Origin: Tetrahymena thermophila SB210
Taxonomy: Eukaryota; Ciliophora; Oligohymenophorea; Hymenostomatida; Tetrahymenidae
Direction: 5' to 3'
NCBI RefSeq assembly: GCF_000189635.1
Contig: NW_002476484.1
Coordinates: forward strand, 796,622-860,621
Length of the DNA stretch: 64,000 bases
The position numbers and the translations under genes were made by a program. A model generated the notes under the pieces. It did no database searches. It had not been told where the DNA came from and saw only the letters and a program-made list of their open reading frames with translations. Position 1 is the stretch's first letter. The number at the start of each line of letters is the position of its first letter. Positions 1 to 10,798 of this stretch are shown here, piece after piece.

Positions 1-1495
1 AAATAATAAGATAGATTAATTAATAATAAAAGCAAAAGTTGAAAATAAAATGATGAGTTAAATAAACAAAGATAGAACAAAAAAAAAAAGCAAACACAAT
101 AAAAAGAAAAAGAAAAAAGAGTTTTATTGTTTTAAATTAGTTTTTATAATTAAAAATATCACAATCCAAAACAAATAAACTGTTTTACTAAATGTTAAGT
201 GTTAAATTTGAGAGATTAATGCAATTTGCTAAACCAGAACCTAAGCCTGATGCACCTTCATCACCAATTTAATTTCTTCTTTTTAAATATTGAAGAAAAA
301 ATATATCATTAAATAGTTAATTAGAAGGAAAAAATGAATAAAGAATATGAAATAATATAAACACAAAAGTTGAAAATAAAATTATGAGTTAAATAAACAA
401 AGAAAGAATAAAAAAAAAAGCAAGCACAATAAAAAGAAAAAGAAAAAAGAGCTTTATTGTTTTAAATTAGTTTTAATAATTTAAAATATCACAATCCAAA
501 ACAAATAAACTGTTTTTACCTAAGGTTAAGCATCAAATTAGAGAGATTAATGCAATTTGCTAAACCAGAACCTAAGCCTGATGCACCTTTATCACCAATT
601 TCATTCTCACTTTTTAATTATTGAAGAAAAAATATATCATTAAATAGTTAATTAGAAGGAAAAAATGAAGAAAAAATATGAAATAATATATTAGATTAAT
701 TAATAATAAAAGCAAAAGTTGAAAATAAAATGATGAGTTAAATAAACAAAGAAAGAATAAAAAAAAAGCAAGCACAATAAAAAGAAAAAGAAAAAAGAGC
801 TTTATTGTTTTAAATTAGTTTTTATAATTTAAAATATCACAATCCAAAACAAATAAACTGTTATTACCCAAGATCAAGATTCAAATTTGAGAGATTAATG
901 CAATTTGCTATACCAGAACCTAAGCCTGATGCACCCTTTGCACCAATTTCATTCTCACTTTTTAAATATTGAAGAAAAAATATATCATTAAATAGTTAAT
1001 TAGAAGGAAAAAATAAAGAAAGAATATGAAATAATATGATAGATTAATTCATAATAAAAGCAAAAGTTGAAAATAAAATGATGAGTTAAATAAACAAAGA
1101 AAGAACAAAAAAAAAAGCAAGCGCAATAAAAAGAAAAAGAAAAAAGAACTTTATTGTTTTAAATTAGTTTTTATCATTTAAAATATCAAAATCCAAAACA
1201 AATAAACTGTTTTTACTAAAGTTCAAGTGTCAAATTTGAGAGATTAATGCAATTTGTTAAACCAGAACCTAAGCCTGATGCACCTTTATCACTAATTTAA
1301 TTGTTACTTTTTAAATATTGAAGAAAAAATATATCATTAAATAGTTAATTAGAAGGAAATAATGAAGAAAGAATATGAAATAATAAGATAGATTAATTAA
1401 TAATAAAAGTAAAAGTTGAAAATAAAATGATGAGTTAAATAAACAAAGAAAGAACAAAAAAAAAAGCAAGCGCAATAAAAAGAAAAAGAAAAAGC
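1..1495 (-). repeat. Tandem array of a ~349 bp unit carrying LRR exons
   Basis: Just over four tandem units lie here. The landmark 'aaataat..agattaatt' recurs at 1, 350, 681, 1029 and 1378, giving periods of 349, 331, 348 and 349 bp. Each unit holds one 90-bp minus-strand exon and about 242-259 bp of intron. Intron sequence is about as conserved as the exons, which points to recent tandem duplication. Similarity stops abruptly near 1495, inside an intron, so the 5' part of the gene on the right has been lost or moved. The 3' part runs off the left edge of the window. Confidence 0.9.
189..1306 (-). CDS. Leucine-rich-repeat protein, partial: four 30-residue repeat exons
   Basis: The minus strand has four 90-bp exons at 1217-1306, 868-957, 520-609 and 189-278, in transcription order. 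Each starts after AAAAAG and ends before GTAAAAN or GTAATAA, always with phase-2 introns, so each exon is exactly one 30-residue repeat and can be added or removed without shifting frame. The repeat reads N-x-I-G-D-x-G-A-S-G-L-G-S-G-L, then N-C-I-N-L-S-N-L. This matches the ciliate LRR-type repeats found in large Tetrahymena and Paramecium families, often beside kinase domains. No kinase or other domain is visible here. The array is cut on the 5' side near 1495 and by the window edge on the 3' side, so it may be the interior of a gene or a fragment of one. Confidence 0.7.
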
Positions 1496-1907
1496 GAGTT
1501 TTTTAACAGGTTTTTACATTTTATAAAACTAAAATTTTAAATATTTTTTCCGAATTTTTTTTCATCCTTGGAATTCACTGTAACTCATCTTTTTTTAAAT
1601 CGCCCATTTTTTTTAGGCGTGGTTAGAATAAATCTTTAAATTATTTTTTCAGGAAACTAAAAAGCTTTATTTTCAAATACCAATATTTATTGAAATTATA
1701 GTATAATCCTAAGTAATTTTATTTTTTATTTAAAAATGTTTTATGATAAGTTAGAACATAAAAGATAAATGAAATATTTTGAAAATTGTTGCTGTCATTT
1801 ATTTGAAATTTTTTTATTTTAAATTTAAATACTTTTATTGATATTATTTTAAAATTATATCTTAAATTCTCTAATTAACTTTGTTAATAAATTAATTATT
1901 TTTTAAG
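1496..1907. other. Junction between the LRR array and hydrolase array
   Basis: I see no gene here. From 1496 to about 1658 the sequence is unique and matches nothing else in the window that I can see. From about 1659 (AAAAAGCTTTATT) to 1907 it is the 3' half of the intron found in hydrolase copies 5 and 11, ending in TTTTTTAAG before the copy 1 exon. No first exon was found, so copy 1 starts inside what was once an intron. Confidence 0.6.
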
Positions 1908-3095
1908 ATTAAAAAGTCATAAAGAACGAGAACAGATTCATAAACCTCTGAAGATAAAATAGAAAAAAATTTTTTTATTAAATTAGTAGATAATATCTTA
2001 ACTAGAATCAAAGATTTAGTCTTCCAAAATTATGATTCTCAGTTTTATGGATTGGATAATTAAAAAATTAATTTAGATGAGATAAAAAAATAAGGTGATC
2101 GTAGAATTATTTACAAAAATAAATAGGATTTGAAAACAGTTACTTTTTTAATATCTGGATATTTAACTTAGGACATCAAAGTCTCAATTATTTTTTTAAG
2201 TTTAGCAAATACTTAGAAAAAAGATTGTTAAGACAATTTGTTTATTTTTTTCAGATGGTCTGATAGCTCATTATTAGATATTGCAAATAAACTTTTTGAT
2301 GAATGCTAAAAAGAACCTTCAATTTATAAATATTATTTTTTTAATTTGATAAATAATTATTTAAATGAAAATTTTAGCTAAATTGCAATAATAACTATTT
2401 ATTGGTTCACAATATTACTTGAAAAATATTTGGAGTTATATCCTCTTTTATTTAACGATTTTATTAAAGAAATTAAATGTAAACTTGATATAATGATTTA
2501 AAAATTTTAAGAGGTTTACGAACAGGCTAAAAATAGTGGTGCGGTTTTAGCTAAATGTATAAACAAACTAGATTTAATGGGAAGTTTAAATATAGATTTT
2601 ATGGGTCACAGTTTAGGAACTGTAGTAGTTGCCTATGCTTTGAAGAAAATATCTATTTCTGCTAGATATTTAATGCTTTTTGGAGGAGCTGCAACAACAC
2701 AAGAAATTGAAGACTATTAGCACACGTTTTAAAAGTGTTATAATTTCTATTCTGATCATGACAAGGTGATTTAAATATTTCTAGAATATGCAAAGCTTAT
2801 TGGTGATTAAGATTTTATAGGAGTAAAATCATTTGGCTAAATAAAAGATAAATTTTTTAATTTTAATACAAAAATTGATCACATTAATTATTTGATGAAA
2901 TTTGAAGAATATTATAATACTGCAATGGCATAATTTAATAAGTCTTCTAATAGTATAGATCTTATTGAGAAACCAAATATAATGAAAATAGGATTTGGAG
3001 GATTATTACTTTATTTATTATAAAAAAATTCTTAAAGTAATTAAGTATCTGTAATTTATCTGTTTATTCTCTACATATACTATTTGTTTTAATGA
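1908..3095 (+). CDS. Hydrolase array copy 1: second exon only (5'-truncated)
   Basis: A 396-codon exon (TGA at 3093-3095) is open throughout and encodes the complete hydrolase-like domain of subgroup beta. It includes F-L-I-S-G-Y near residue 70, the elbow G-H-S-L-G with Ser at exon residue 235, Y-S-D-H-D with the candidate Asp, I-D-H with the candidate His, and the hydrophobic end that closes most copies. It follows a normal acceptor (TTTTTTAAG at 1907), but no exon 1 lies upstream. The intron half breaks off at about 1659 against unrelated sequence. No in-frame ATG occurs before the middle of the domain, so a normal protein is unlikely unless a distant exon supplies the start. Copy 11 is truncated the same way. 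Confidence 0.65.
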
Positions 3096-3435
3096 TAATT
3101 TAGAATCGAGTGTATTCTAAATAAATAAATAAATGAATTGAAATCTTAAGCAACATTTTATATAATCTTTATTAATTTATCAAAATTTCTAAATTAATTT
3201 AATGAATGTTTATTTCAAGTTTAAAAAAAATTTTTTAGATTTTATATTTATTTTTTTTTAATCTTTAAAATTACATTTAATAAAATATAAAGATGTTTAT
3301 TTAAAAATATAAAATATAGTATAGATTTAATGTTTTTGAATTAAATTAGCATAATTATAATATGTCAATCATAACACATTTTATTATCATTTAATTTTTT
3401 TAATGATATTTATTATCTTTCACTTTATAGATTAG
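3096..3435. other. Copy 1 3' flank, no gene seen
   Basis: The first ~100 bp is the conserved 3' flank shared by copies (ATGATAATTTAGAATCGA and a run resembling the other copies to about 3300). The remainder is AT-rich and unremarkable. Confidence 0.5.
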
Positions 3436-3591
3436 TTTAATTCTTTCCTCTAGTGATTAATAAAGGCTTTGTATTAAGTTTGCATAATCGCTACTAAAAA
3501 TTATTTCTTCTGCTGATTTAAACATATCTTCTTCGTCATAATCTTCATTCCTTTTATTTGTATAATTCATTTTTAATCTATACCCTGACAT
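3436..3591 (-). CDS. Possible coding fragment of unknown origin
   Basis: The minus strand has an open frame from ATG at 3591 through a fairly GC-rich, charged segment: Asn/Lys/Arg at the start, then Asp-Glu rich, then E-E-R-I-K. Base composition is coding-like compared with the flanks. It matches no other part of the array and sits exactly where the similarity of pseudogene copy 2 begins (about 3650). I do not recognise the family. It could be an exon of a gene disrupted when the array grew, or chance. The 3' limit is arbitrary because the frame stays open into AT-rich sequence. Confidence 0.25.
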
Positions 3592-3649
3592 TATCAATTA
3601 TATTTATATCTAGGCTTTGGGCATGCCATTAATTTTTCTATTTTAATTT

Positions 3650-4614
3650 CCTCTACCTTTTTAATATCAGGCTCTTTAACTTAGGGTCTTTAAGCCTCAG
3701 AAAACTTTTAAGCATTAACAAATACTAAGAATAAAGAATCTTAAGAAAATTTGTTTATTTTCTATTTTGTTCAGAAAGTAGAGTTTTCAAAATTTTAGAA
3801 ATATTTTTAAATAACATTATGAACAATTATGAACCTTAAATTTATCAAGACTATTTAAAAGAATTGTTAGATAGTTGATTATAGGCACGTTTTAGCTATA
3901 TTGTAATAAAAGGTATTTATTGGTTGTTAGAATTAATTACTCAACACATGCATCAAATAAGTTGGATCTTCTTTTTTTAAAAATAAATTAGAACATTTAA
4001 AACAATACTTGATTCAACAATTAAAGATTTTTAAGTTGCTTATGAATAGGCTAAAAATGGTGGCGCAATTTTAGCTGAAATTATAAACCATCAATGATTA
4101 ATGAGAAGATTAAATATTTATTTTATGGGTCACAGATTAGGAGCAGTAGTCACTGCTTATGCGATCAGAAATTTATAGATGTCTGCTAGATATTTAATGC
4201 TTTTTGGAGTTACAACAATTACAGAAATTCAAGACTATTCCCAAAAGTTTTAAATGGGGTTTTACTTCTATTTTGAAAGCGACACAGTGGTTAAAACATG
4301 TCTAATAAAAGCAAAGGTTGTTGGCGATTAAGAATTTGTAGGAACAATTCCATTTTAGTTTAAATAATAATTTTTTCAATTTAAATACAAAAATTCATCA
4401 TCTTGATTAAATGAATAAATATTAAGAGTATTATAATCTTGCAATGGCATAATTTAAATCACCTTCTAATAAAGTAGAATTACCTGAGAAATTAAATTTT
4501 ATGAAATTAGGATAAAGACGATTATTACTTTATTTACTAGAAGATAATTCTAAAAATAATTAATTAACTGCATTTTATCTGCTTATTCTCTACATTTATT
4601 AACTATTTTAATGA
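3650..4614 (+). pseudogene. Hydrolase array copy 2: degraded, 5'-truncated
   Basis: Similarity to copy 3 starts inside the second exon, at the F-L-I-S-G motif (about 3655), and continues to the usual terminal TGA (4612-4614). The frame is broken after the segment that should read F-Y-K-W-S, near 3765-3780, and by an in-frame TGA at 3876-3878. The nucleophile codon of G-H-S-L-G is changed to Arg (AGC to AGA). Several further small indels follow. It is the closest relative of copy 3 (gamma subgroup, with G-A-V-V-T-A after the elbow). No exon 1 or intron remains. Confidence 0.85.
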
Positions 4615-5824
4615 TAGTTTAGAATTGAAGGATCGATAGTGAGTTTTTTAGATAGTTAGTTTAGGTATATTTTTCTTGTTAACCTTCTTTATTTAATATA
4701 GTCTAAATATAGAGTTTGTTGGGTGAGTTTTTTACTATTTATAATGAGAAGAAAGATATATAGAGGTAGAAAAGAAGTTTTAAATTGTTAATTTAAGCTT
4801 TAAATTAATCTAATATCTTAAATTAAATCTTTTAAATCTTTATTAATTTTTTACATATTCTTTCTTCATAAAAAGTCAGTTCAATTTTTAAAATATATTT
4901 TTTAAATTCATTTTATTTGAAAAAAATATTAAACTAAAAAATTGAAAATATTGAGTTGGAATTTTATTTTATAATTTTTTAAGAAAATGTAATAAAATTT
5001 AATTTTTATAAATATCATACAGATGTTTCACCCCGAGTATCTCGCAGTTTTTATTAATATTTTGATTTATTTTATTAAAACAAATCAAAATATAAAGAAA
5101 ATAAATACAAAGGATACTCCTAAAAAATATCTGTATTTGTTTATTAATTTTAAATTATTTAAGAGTTAATTAACTCTTAAACACTAATTTATAAGCTATT
5201 TTTTAATTGAAAATTAATTATTAATAAAAACTCAACGTCACAACTTTTTGAGTCTTAAATTAAAATATTCAAATGATTAATTAACATTTCATATTTTATT
5301 TGATGACTCAACATTAATGATACGTTTTTATGACATCAATAACTCGATTTCGAATTTAAGAAATTAAATCGTAGTATTTATAATATTTAATATGTGATGT
5401 AATATAAAATAGCTTAATAGTTAAGCTGTATATTCGACTAATGACAAAATAATAGTTTTTAAAATATTTATCTATTTTCTAAAAATTTTATTTTTAGTTT
5501 ATCCTTGAAGTAAGATCTCGACATTTTCTAAATTTATACTTACACTTATTTGAATGGTAAAAATTAGTTATTATTTTTTAAAATGTATATGGTGAATACT
5601 TTTCTTGTTAGATTTATGATTAAAGTAAAATGATAAAAATAATATCTGATAATCTAAAGACATGTTATAGCAAAATTATTTAGAATAATCAATAAATTTA
5701 ATTAAAATGAAAGCTCATTTAATAAAATTTTTTCCTTAAAATTACTTTATATTCTTCGATATTTATCTCTAAAAAATGAAAAATCAGATATTTGAAGCTG
5801 AAAATCTTAAAAATTAAAAGGCAA
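4615..5824. other. Intergenic, with an inverted repeat at 5035-5119
   Basis: No gene is visible. The start is the 3' flank of copy 2. The most structured part has 12-bp perfect arms, ATATTTTGATTT at 5057-5068 and AAATCAAAATAT at 5082-5093, enclosed by GAGTATC (5035-5041) and GATACTC (5113-5119). A 22-bp palindrome centred on TTAATTAA lies near 5160-5181. The rest is AT-rich. Confidence 0.55.
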
Positions 5825-7380
5825 ATATATATAGTGTTTTAGTAAATATCCTTTTTCATATTTGTTAATTTTGCTTTAAAAGATAGGATTTATTTTGCTT
5901 TATTTTTCTAGATTATCAAGGTACTTAAGTTTGATTATTAGATTAAGTTATGTAGTTCATATAGACTTTAAAGAATAAACAGCTCTTACCAACTTCGTTA
6001 TTAAAAAATACTAAAATAAAATCAAAATGGATTTGCTTAAATATTGAAATCCTAAAAATTAAGAGCTAATTGTCCTTATGGATTGAGTAAAATGAGTTAT
6101 GTTATATTTATTTATTTAGCTTTCCAATTTAATACTATTTTATAAATTACCAACACATTAAAATTTGAATATTAGATTAAAATAAATAAGTAGCTCATTT
6201 AGATTTAAAAAAAAACAGATATTACCAATTTCACTTTAAAAAAAACCAAAGTAAAATAGAAAAGGAATAGTTTATTTATTGAGATGGTATAAAATATTCC
6301 TTAGTAATCCAAATTTTAGTGGGCAATATAATAAATAACCAAAATAGAAATCTATTATTATAAGTTAAAAATTGTATTTAATACAGACTAATACAAATTT
6401 TAATGTCAAAATTTATTATTCATGTATGATATAATAACAAAATTTAAAAATCTGGGCAAAATTAATCAGAAGATGACATAGTGAAATCATAAGAAACACA
6501 ACGTCAGCATCTTAATTCAATTTAAAGTACTCATATACTAGATAGTATATCAATTAATGATTCATTATCATACACTAACGAAGCAATCAATTATTACTTT
6601 TAATGTTAAATATCTTATTTACTGATCTCTCCTTAGGATTTTAGTATTCAAAGGTCTGGTATTTATCTACATTTTTGTTTGGTTAAAATAATAATGTCCA
6701 ATATATTAAAATAACCAACAATAAATAGTACCATCTAAAACAACCAAAAAAGTATAATATAATAATAAAAAACTAAAATTTAAAACTACAAAAAAAAAAA
6801 GAAAAAAAGAAAAAAAAATGATAAGTTTTCTTCTCTCAACATTAACAGAAGACTAAAATTATTTTTCAGATTTGAAAATTTATGAAAAATTCCCTTATTT
6901 AAAAGAAGAAAAATCAATATTTAATGAATAAGTTTAACAGCTTTGCCATTAATATTCTGATAAAATATATGAAGAGGAGTAAGTTTAACTTTAGACTGGT
7001 AATTTTAACTTAGACTGCCTAGGAAGCCATTTAACTTAATCAATTAATTCAACTGATTAAACTAGATTGTAATAATAATATCTTGGATTTCCTAGATTTA
7101 AGCAAATAGAATAAAAAACTGACTCTACGAATGCGGATAATACATTTGAAAACTAATAAGACAAAAGCCTTAATCTTAACTCATAAGAGCTGATTGATTC
7201 ACCAGATAGATATAATGGCAGAGTGTATGAAGGTGAAGATGCTTAACATTCTTTAAATAATTCTTAAGAGTAAAACTAATTAGATTATCTAAATGAAAGA
7301 GTAACGCTCAATTTTATATACCTTAAATCATTCCTTATTTTTTCTTTTATTCCTTTAAAATTGATTTAGAAAAATTTTAA
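5825..7380 (+). repeat. Segmental duplication, left copy (pairs with 20438-21971)
   Basis: About 1.55 kb containing the copy 3 upstream region, its exon 1 and the start of its intron is nearly identical to 20438-21971. Both begin at a TAGTGTTTTAGTAAATA / GAGTGTTTTAGTAAATA sequence and end after GATTTAGAAAAATTTTAA. Differences are scattered single bases and small indels. This is the intact member: its exon 1 is joined to a second exon, whereas the right member is an orphan. Confidence 0.85.
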
Positions 7381-8861
7381 ACTTGATTTTTGCATTTAAA
7401 AATTTATTGAGATTAAAATGAAATATTTTGATAATAATTGGTATATCTTTTAATTTATTTAAAGATAGTCATATAAAATATTATCTTACAAGTTATTTCT
7501 TAAAATATCTATTAATTCTGTTAATAAATTTATCATTTTTTAAGTGTAAAAGATCAAAGAGAACACAAATTAATCCTGAATAAATGGAACAAGTAATAAA
7601 ACATAGATTTTTAAATTCTCTATATTTAACTATATTAATAAATTAATCGTTTTTTAAGATTAAAAGGTCACAGATAAGTGGAAATGAGCAAGAATTAACT
7701 GAAGAAACTAAAGGCATAATAAAAGAAGGAATTCTAAGTTCACTATAATAAATTGTGTCAACTAAATTGTAAGGTTTTTTAATATCAAATAAAAATCCTA
7801 TGTTTTATGGTTTAGATGATTGTTTAATTGATCTAAACTAGATAAAATAAGGATACGATGGTAGAATTACTTACAAAAATAAACAACAATTGTAAACAGT
7901 TACCTTTTTAATATCTGGCTATTTAACTTAGGATCTTAAAGCCTCAGAAAACTTTTAAATATTAACTAATACTAAGAATAAAGAATCTTAAGAAAATTTG
8001 TTTATTTTCTACAAATGGTCAGACAGTAGACTTTTCAAAATTTTAGATAAATTTTTAAATAATATTATGCACAATTATGAACCTGAAATTTATCAAGACT
8101 ATTTAAAAGAATTGTTAGATAGTTGTTTATAGGCTTGTTTTAACGATGTTATAATAAAAGGCATTTATTGGCTGTTAGAGTTACTCAATATGTGCATCAA
8201 ATAAGTCGGACCATCTTTCTTTTTAAATTAAGTTAGAGTACTTAAAACATTTCTTGATACAACAATTGAAGACTTTTAAGTTGCTTATGAATAGGCTAAA
8301 AATGGTGGCACAATTTTAGCTGAAAATATAAACAATCTAAAATTAATGAGAAAATTAAATATAGATTTTATGGGTCACAGCTTAGGAGCAGTAGTCACTG
8401 CTTATGCGGTGAAAAATTTATCAATGTCTGCTAGATATTTAATGCTTTTTGGAGGAGTTGCAACAGTCAAAGAAATTCAAGACTATTCCAAAAAGTTTTA
8501 AATGTGCTATAACTTCTATTCTGAAAACGACACTGTGGTTAAAACAGGTCTAGTAAAAGCAAAGGTCGTTGGCGATCAAAAATTTGTAGGAACAATACCA
8601 TTTAGTTTTAATAATCAAATTTTCAATTTAAATACAAAAATTGATCATCTTGATTATATGAATAAATATTAAGAGTATTATAATCTTGCAATGGAGTAAT
8701 TTAAATCACCTTCTAATAGATTAGACTAACCTGAGAAAATAAATTTCATGAAATTTGGATTAGGAGAATTATTACTTTATTTATTACAAGATAAACCTAA
8801 AGATAAATAAGTATCTATATTTTATCTGTTTGTTCTCTACATTTATTAATTATTTTTATGA
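6818..8861 (+). CDS. Hydrolase array copy 3 (gamma), complete, 561 aa
   Basis: Exons are 6818-7300 (161 codons) and 7659-8861 (401 codons), phase 0, with donor GTAACG and acceptor TTTTTTAAG. Exon 1 encodes the family N-terminus (E-D-x-N-Y at the start, then I-Y-E-K-F-P-Y-L-K-E-E-K) followed by a low-complexity Gln/Asn/Ser/Asp region. Exon 2 carries F-L-I-S-G-Y, F-Y-K-W-S-D-S, the elbow G-H-S-L-G (Ser402), Y-S-E-N-D with the candidate Asp, I-D-H with the candidate His, and a hydrophobic C-terminus that could anchor the protein. By analogy with DUF726/TMCO4 it would be a membrane-associated serine hydrolase; the substrate is unknown. The intron contains a second, partial copy of the exon 2 acceptor region (about 7530-7595), a local duplication. 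Confidence 0.85.
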
Positions 8862-9312
8862 TAGTTTAGTTTAGAATTGAGTATTCTAAATTAAATTAAT
8901 CTTATTTCTTAAATTAAATCTTTTAAATCTTTATTAATTTTTTACATACATACATCTATTTTCATAAAAAGTTATTTCAATTTTAAAACAAATTTTTTGA
9001 TTCTTTCTATTTAAAATATTAAATAATTTAAAAATATAAATTGTGTTAGAACTTTACCTTATCATTTTTTAAAAAAAATTATTAAATTTTAATTAATTAT
9101 AAGCCATATATTTTTTATAAATACAACACCACCCTATAAGCTTTAGGACAATATTATTTATCCAGCAGTTTTTCAACTGCCTTTTGGGTGGGGAGATTTT
9201 TCCAATTTACTTTTTGGAAAAAATTTAGAATTAAATTCTTTTTAATAAATTAATTTAATATAATTAATACAAGTTAAATCTTAAATTTCCTTTTTATAAT
9301 TTTGCTATATTT
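8862..9312. other. Intergenic with nested hairpins (9129-9221)
   Basis: No gene is visible. After the copy 3 3' flank there is a GC-rich island. CCACCC (9129-9134) can pair with GGGTGG (9186-9191) and encloses a tight hairpin GCAGTT/AACTGC (9165-9170 with 9175-9180). It is followed by a second hairpin, TTTTCCAA/TTGGAAAA (about 9197-9221). The island stands out from its AT-rich flanks. Confidence 0.6.
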
Positions 9313-10798
9313 GAGAGAATAATGAAATTTTAAAAAATAAATACCTATGTTTCTTTAATTTGAATTTATTAATTATAAGAGTTGTAAGATACACAATTTA
9401 TAAAAAAATGATTTGACTGGTAGTTTAGTTATCTTTAATTTAAATCTGTTTGTATCATTTTTGCTTTCTTATCCATATTAAAAAGAAAAATTAGCTAATT
9501 GCCTTAAATATTTTAAGACATCCTAGCTAAATATTCATTCAAGCTAAATATAATATATTTGTAATATATATTTCTTTTACAAGATTAATTTGCTTTACTT
9601 TTATATATTACGGATGAGCGTTACCGTGGCAATTGCGTTTAGGTATAAAAGTTTTATTCATACAAAAAACTAAACAACTTGTAATAACTTTAGTTTTTAA
9701 AAATTCCTTAGTAAAATAGAATAATATAAATATAAAAATAATGAAAAATAGACTATTATAATCCAAATTATTATGGGTAATAAAACAATTTATAGAAAAT
9801 TTAATCTAGAGATAAAGTAAAAATAGGTTAAAGGTACATACATAAATATTGACTAATCACAATTCAAAATTGAAATAAAATTTATTGTTGTTAATTTATT
9901 TTCAAAATAAAAAAGATAATCATCCTAATAAATGTAATCAAAATTTAAAAATTTCAAATAGAAAGAAACGCAAATTAAGAATCTGACTAAAACAAAGTTT
10001 TTATTTTTTCTATATTTTCACAATCAATCAATCATTATTAAAATACTAACTAAGCTAATATTTGTATTATAACTGAACAACTCATATCTTAGTAAGTAAT
10101 TCTTATTAAGTTTTGAATATTAAAAAAGAGGTTCTCCATTATTCTAGATAAATTTAATTCTAAATATAGAAAACCTAGCATTAAATACTTCTTTCAAATA
10201 CAGTTATTAGTTAATAACAATAAAATTAAAGTAAAAATAATTCAAAAAAATAAAATGGTAGATTATCTAATAAAGTTAATAGAAGAAGAAGAATTTTAAA
10301 ATTAAGACATTTACAAATGATTTCATTTTTTAAAAGAGGAATAAAAAACATTTATTTCATAGGTAAAATCATTTTGCTTAAAGTAAATTGAAAATAAATT
10401 AGAAAATCGGTTAAGTTATTTATTTTCTATCAAAATAAAATAGAAAAAAGATTATGTTTAGAATAAAACTCCTTTATTATGAAAAAAGTTAATAAGCTTT
10501 TTATTTAAAATTGTTTGGCATACGTTATTATAATCAATTAATGATTGATTATTAAGACACTTACCAAACAAAAAATTATTTAAAATTGAATAAATAAACA
10601 CCTTATCTGGTAATATCTCTATTTATGATTTGAGAATTCAAAATAAGATGAATATCTATCTTAATTTCAGTATAGAAGAACTTTCTACAATCAATCATAA
10701 TTCAAAAATCAATTATTAATAACTCTATCAATATCATTAAAATAAATATAATTTAATAAATAGTTAAATAAGAATAATTACAAATAAAAAAAAAGAAA
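9313..10798 (+). repeat. Upstream block of copy 4 (alpha type)
   Basis: About 1.5 kb is shared with 16597-18114 (copy 6) and 29965-31542 (copy 9). In order it contains an ATACCTATGTTT start, a GTGGCAATTGCGTTTAGG box near 9627 (GTGGCTATTACGTTTAGG in the other two), an ATTATGGGTAATAAAAC box near 9770, a relic first exon (10255-10410) and the AT-rich run-up to the real start codon. It was duplicated along with the gene and presumably holds the promoter. Confidence 0.75.
10255..10410 (+). pseudogene. Relic first exon (delta type) upstream of copy 4
   Basis: The ATG at 10255 opens a frame of the delta-type N-terminus (M-V-D-x-L-I-K-L then a Glu run, I-Y, later S-F-C-L-K-Q and E-N-K-L-E-N), as in exon 1 of copies 10 and 14. 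It is interrupted by TGA at 10318-10320, where those copies have an open codon. It lies 544 bp upstream of the start codon now used by copy 4. The same stop occurs in the matching relic upstream of copy 6. Confidence 0.75.

Noticed and set aside
1496..1658. Possible 5' exon of the LRR gene
   Set aside because: A short minus-strand ATG frame ends at TGA after about ten codons and shows no repeat motif.
9600..9650. GC-richer segment resembling a tRNA-like or small RNA element
   Set aside because: No cloverleaf or promoter boxes can be drawn. It is the conserved upstream box present in most array units.
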